In this document: one piece after another, positions 7,170 to 8,313 of the stretch | Layout: each line of letters starts with the position of its first letter | Position numbering within the stretch: position 1 is the stretch's first letter | Source: Sulfurimonas sp. | GTDB lineage: Bacteria; Campylobacterota; Campylobacteria; Campylobacterales; Sulfurimonadaceae | Reading direction: 5' to 3' | Assembly (NCBI GenBank): GCA_030646745.1 | Contig: JAUSKV010000376.1 | Span: 1 to 8,313 of the forward strand | DNA length: 8,313 nucleotides | Made by a program: the position numbers and the translations under genes | Notes under the pieces: generated by a model | Databases searched by the model: none | What the model was told of the DNA's origin: nothing | The model's input: the letters and a program-made list of their open reading frames with translations, nothing else

Positions 7170-8287
7170 CAGTCGAGCCTTTTTCTTATGATTTTCAGAA
7201 TGACAGCAAAGAGGAAAGCGCCTAAAAAAAGCATTGCTAAAAGATTTGGAAAGATAACCTCGTAAATATCTCCAGCCAAAAAGAGCGTCTGCAAAATCTC
7301 TATAAAATATCTTGCAGGTATGGCATGGGTCATGTACTGCAACCATAAAGGCATAGAGCTGATTTGAAAAAGAAACCCAGAGAGCAAAAAGGCAGGCAAG
7401 AACCCGACAATAAGAGCTGCCTGCGCTGCTACGAACTGATTTTTAGCCAGAGTGGAGATAAGAAGACCGAGGCTGAGTGCCACAAAAAGATAGAGACTCG
7501 AAGTTACAAATAAAAGCCAATAGGAACCCCGATATGGCACCTCAAACCAAGTTATCGTAATAGTTACACAAATAAGCAGCGATACCATGCCAAGCACAAA
7601 GTAGGGGAATAGTTTTCCTAAAAGAAGTTCAACAATGGTTATCGGAGTGGACATAATCGCTTCCATGGTTCCCCTCTCCCACTCCCGTGAAACTACGAGT
7701 GCTGTCAAGAGTGTGCCGATGAGAGTTAGGATTATGGCAATAGAACCGGGAAGCAAAAAATAACGGCTGTAGAGCGGTGCGTTAAACCAATATCTGCTGC
7801 TAACCTCTACATTTATACCGCTGTTTCTTTTGTCAAACCCCTCAAGAGTAAGCCAATTTTGCCACACTTCACTGCTGTATTTCTGCACATATCCGGCAAT
7901 ATTCGGCTCTGTACCGTCTGCTATAATTTGTATCTTCACCGAATTGGCAAACAAATCTTTTGCAAAGCTAGAGGGTATCACGATGATGGAGCGAATCTCG
8001 CCTCTTTGGATTGCCTCGTTAAATACTTCTCTGTTTTTGCCCTCATACACATGAAAACTGGGCGACATCTTAAATGCGTCCACCAGACTTTGTGTATATC
8101 TGCTCGACTGCTCCACCACAATGCCGACGGGAATATTTTTTGAATCAAGCGATATTGCATATCCCATCAAAAAGAGGAGTATCAGAGGTAAAACCACCGC
8201 TATCAGAATGGAGCTTGGGTCTCTTATGATTTGCTAAGTCTCTTTTAAAAATAGCGCACGAAACCGTCTAAGACTCTGAATTGTCGC
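7169..8287 (-). pseudogene. ABC-2 type exporter permease (YhhJ/YbhR-like) with in-frame amber stop near its 5' end
   Basis: This is the first of two tandem ABC-2 permeases. From a GTG at 8197 the frame encodes 342 residues: a TM1 remnant, a periplasmic domain (about 20-145, with IIADGTEPNIAGYV), the conserved coupling motif SREWERGTMEAIMSTP (about 170-185), further TM segments, and the late motif MTHAIPARYFIEILQTLFL (about 289-307). Family-like sequence continues upstream of the GTG in the same frame. QIIRDPSSILIA directly precedes the GTG, a TAG follows at 8234-8236, and before that comes ATIQSLRRFRALFLKET. The natural protein therefore starts near 8280 and has been cut by one nonsense codon. 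No ATG, GTG or TTG lies in frame between the TAG and the previous stop at 8288-8290. The GTG at 8197 falls inside TM1 and has no ribosome site, so a working short form is unlikely. A sequencing error is the main alternative. A gene caller may show 7169-8197 as an ordinary CDS. Confidence 0.75.
7178..7181 (-). promoter_or_regulatory. Ribosome binding site that fixes the start of the YhhJ-like permease
   Basis: AAGG (in AAAAAGGCTCGACTG) lies 8 bases before the ATG at 7169, inside the last codons of the upstream permease. It supports the 361-residue product over the longer open frame. It also lets this gene be translated even if ribosomes never traverse the damaged upstream gene. Confidence 0.45.
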
Positions 8288-8313
8288 TTATTTTAATAAG
8301 TTCTATATATGCC
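8268..8313 (-). CDS. C-terminal end of an upstream gene, possibly the ABC ATPase (partial)
   Basis: One minus-strand frame runs open from the window edge to TAG at 8268-8270 and ends AYIELIKISDNSES. Exporter ATPases paired with such permeases often end in a DAFIEL- or DVFIALT-like segment, and operons of this type usually place the ATPase just before the permeases. The fragment is only 14 codons, so this rests mostly on position. It would overlap the start of the damaged permease frame by about 20 bases. Confidence 0.35.
   Translation of the reverse strand, partial: AYIELIKISDNSES

Noticed and set aside
7170..7346. N-terminal extension of the YhhJ-like permease to an upstream start at 7346
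   Set aside because: The added 59 residues are Cys/His/Arg-rich, do not resemble a permease, and lie over the conserved 3' end of the other permease. The ATG at 7169 has a ribosome site and a family-like start.
7830..8160. Overlapping short frames on both strands opposite or within the first ABC permease
   Set aside because: They overlie clear permease coding sequence in another frame and show no recognisable domain.
1..8313. CRISPR array, insertion sequence, tRNA or rRNA genes
   Set aside because: I looked for regularly spaced repeats, transposase-like frames with terminal inverted repeats and cloverleaf or rRNA-like stretches, and saw none.

Overview
The window looks like part of a Campylobacterota (epsilonproteobacterial) genome, perhaps Sulfurimonas-like. 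The DNA is AT-rich, the genes are packed with start/stop overlaps, and the efflux operon has the TolC – membrane fusion protein – RND order known from hefABC of Helicobacter pylori. The genus is an inference from gene order and protein style; no marker gene is present. Almost everything is on the minus strand.

Read along the minus strand, the window opens (8313 to 6084) with the end of an ABC-type exporter operon. It holds a few codons that are probably the C-terminus of an ATPase, an ABC-2 permease whose 5' end is broken by an in-frame amber codon and which has no recognisable start, and an intact YhhJ-like ABC-2 permease joined to it by a TGATG stop/start overlap. An intergenic stretch of about 205 bases (5879-6083) follows. 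It carries candidate promoters and a 17-base imperfect palindrome that is a good candidate operator.

Next comes a compact four-gene operon (5878 to 264): a TetR/AcrR repressor, a TolC-family outer membrane channel, a short periplasmic membrane fusion protein and a 1013-residue RND inner-membrane pump. The first three junctions are ATGA, ATGA and a 4-base gap. Together the last three proteins would form one tripartite drug or toxic-compound efflux pump, with the repressor most likely controlling its own operon.

At the left edge a short plus-strand gene (6-188) converges on the pump operon. It is a VapB-like antitoxin that lacks part of its DNA-binding region, ends early, and has no VapC toxin after it. 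Two hairpins lie in the 75-base convergent gap.

I see no CRISPR array, transposon, tRNA or rRNA, and no clearly new system. The most notable signals are the broken ABC permease, the antitoxin remnant and the efflux operator.
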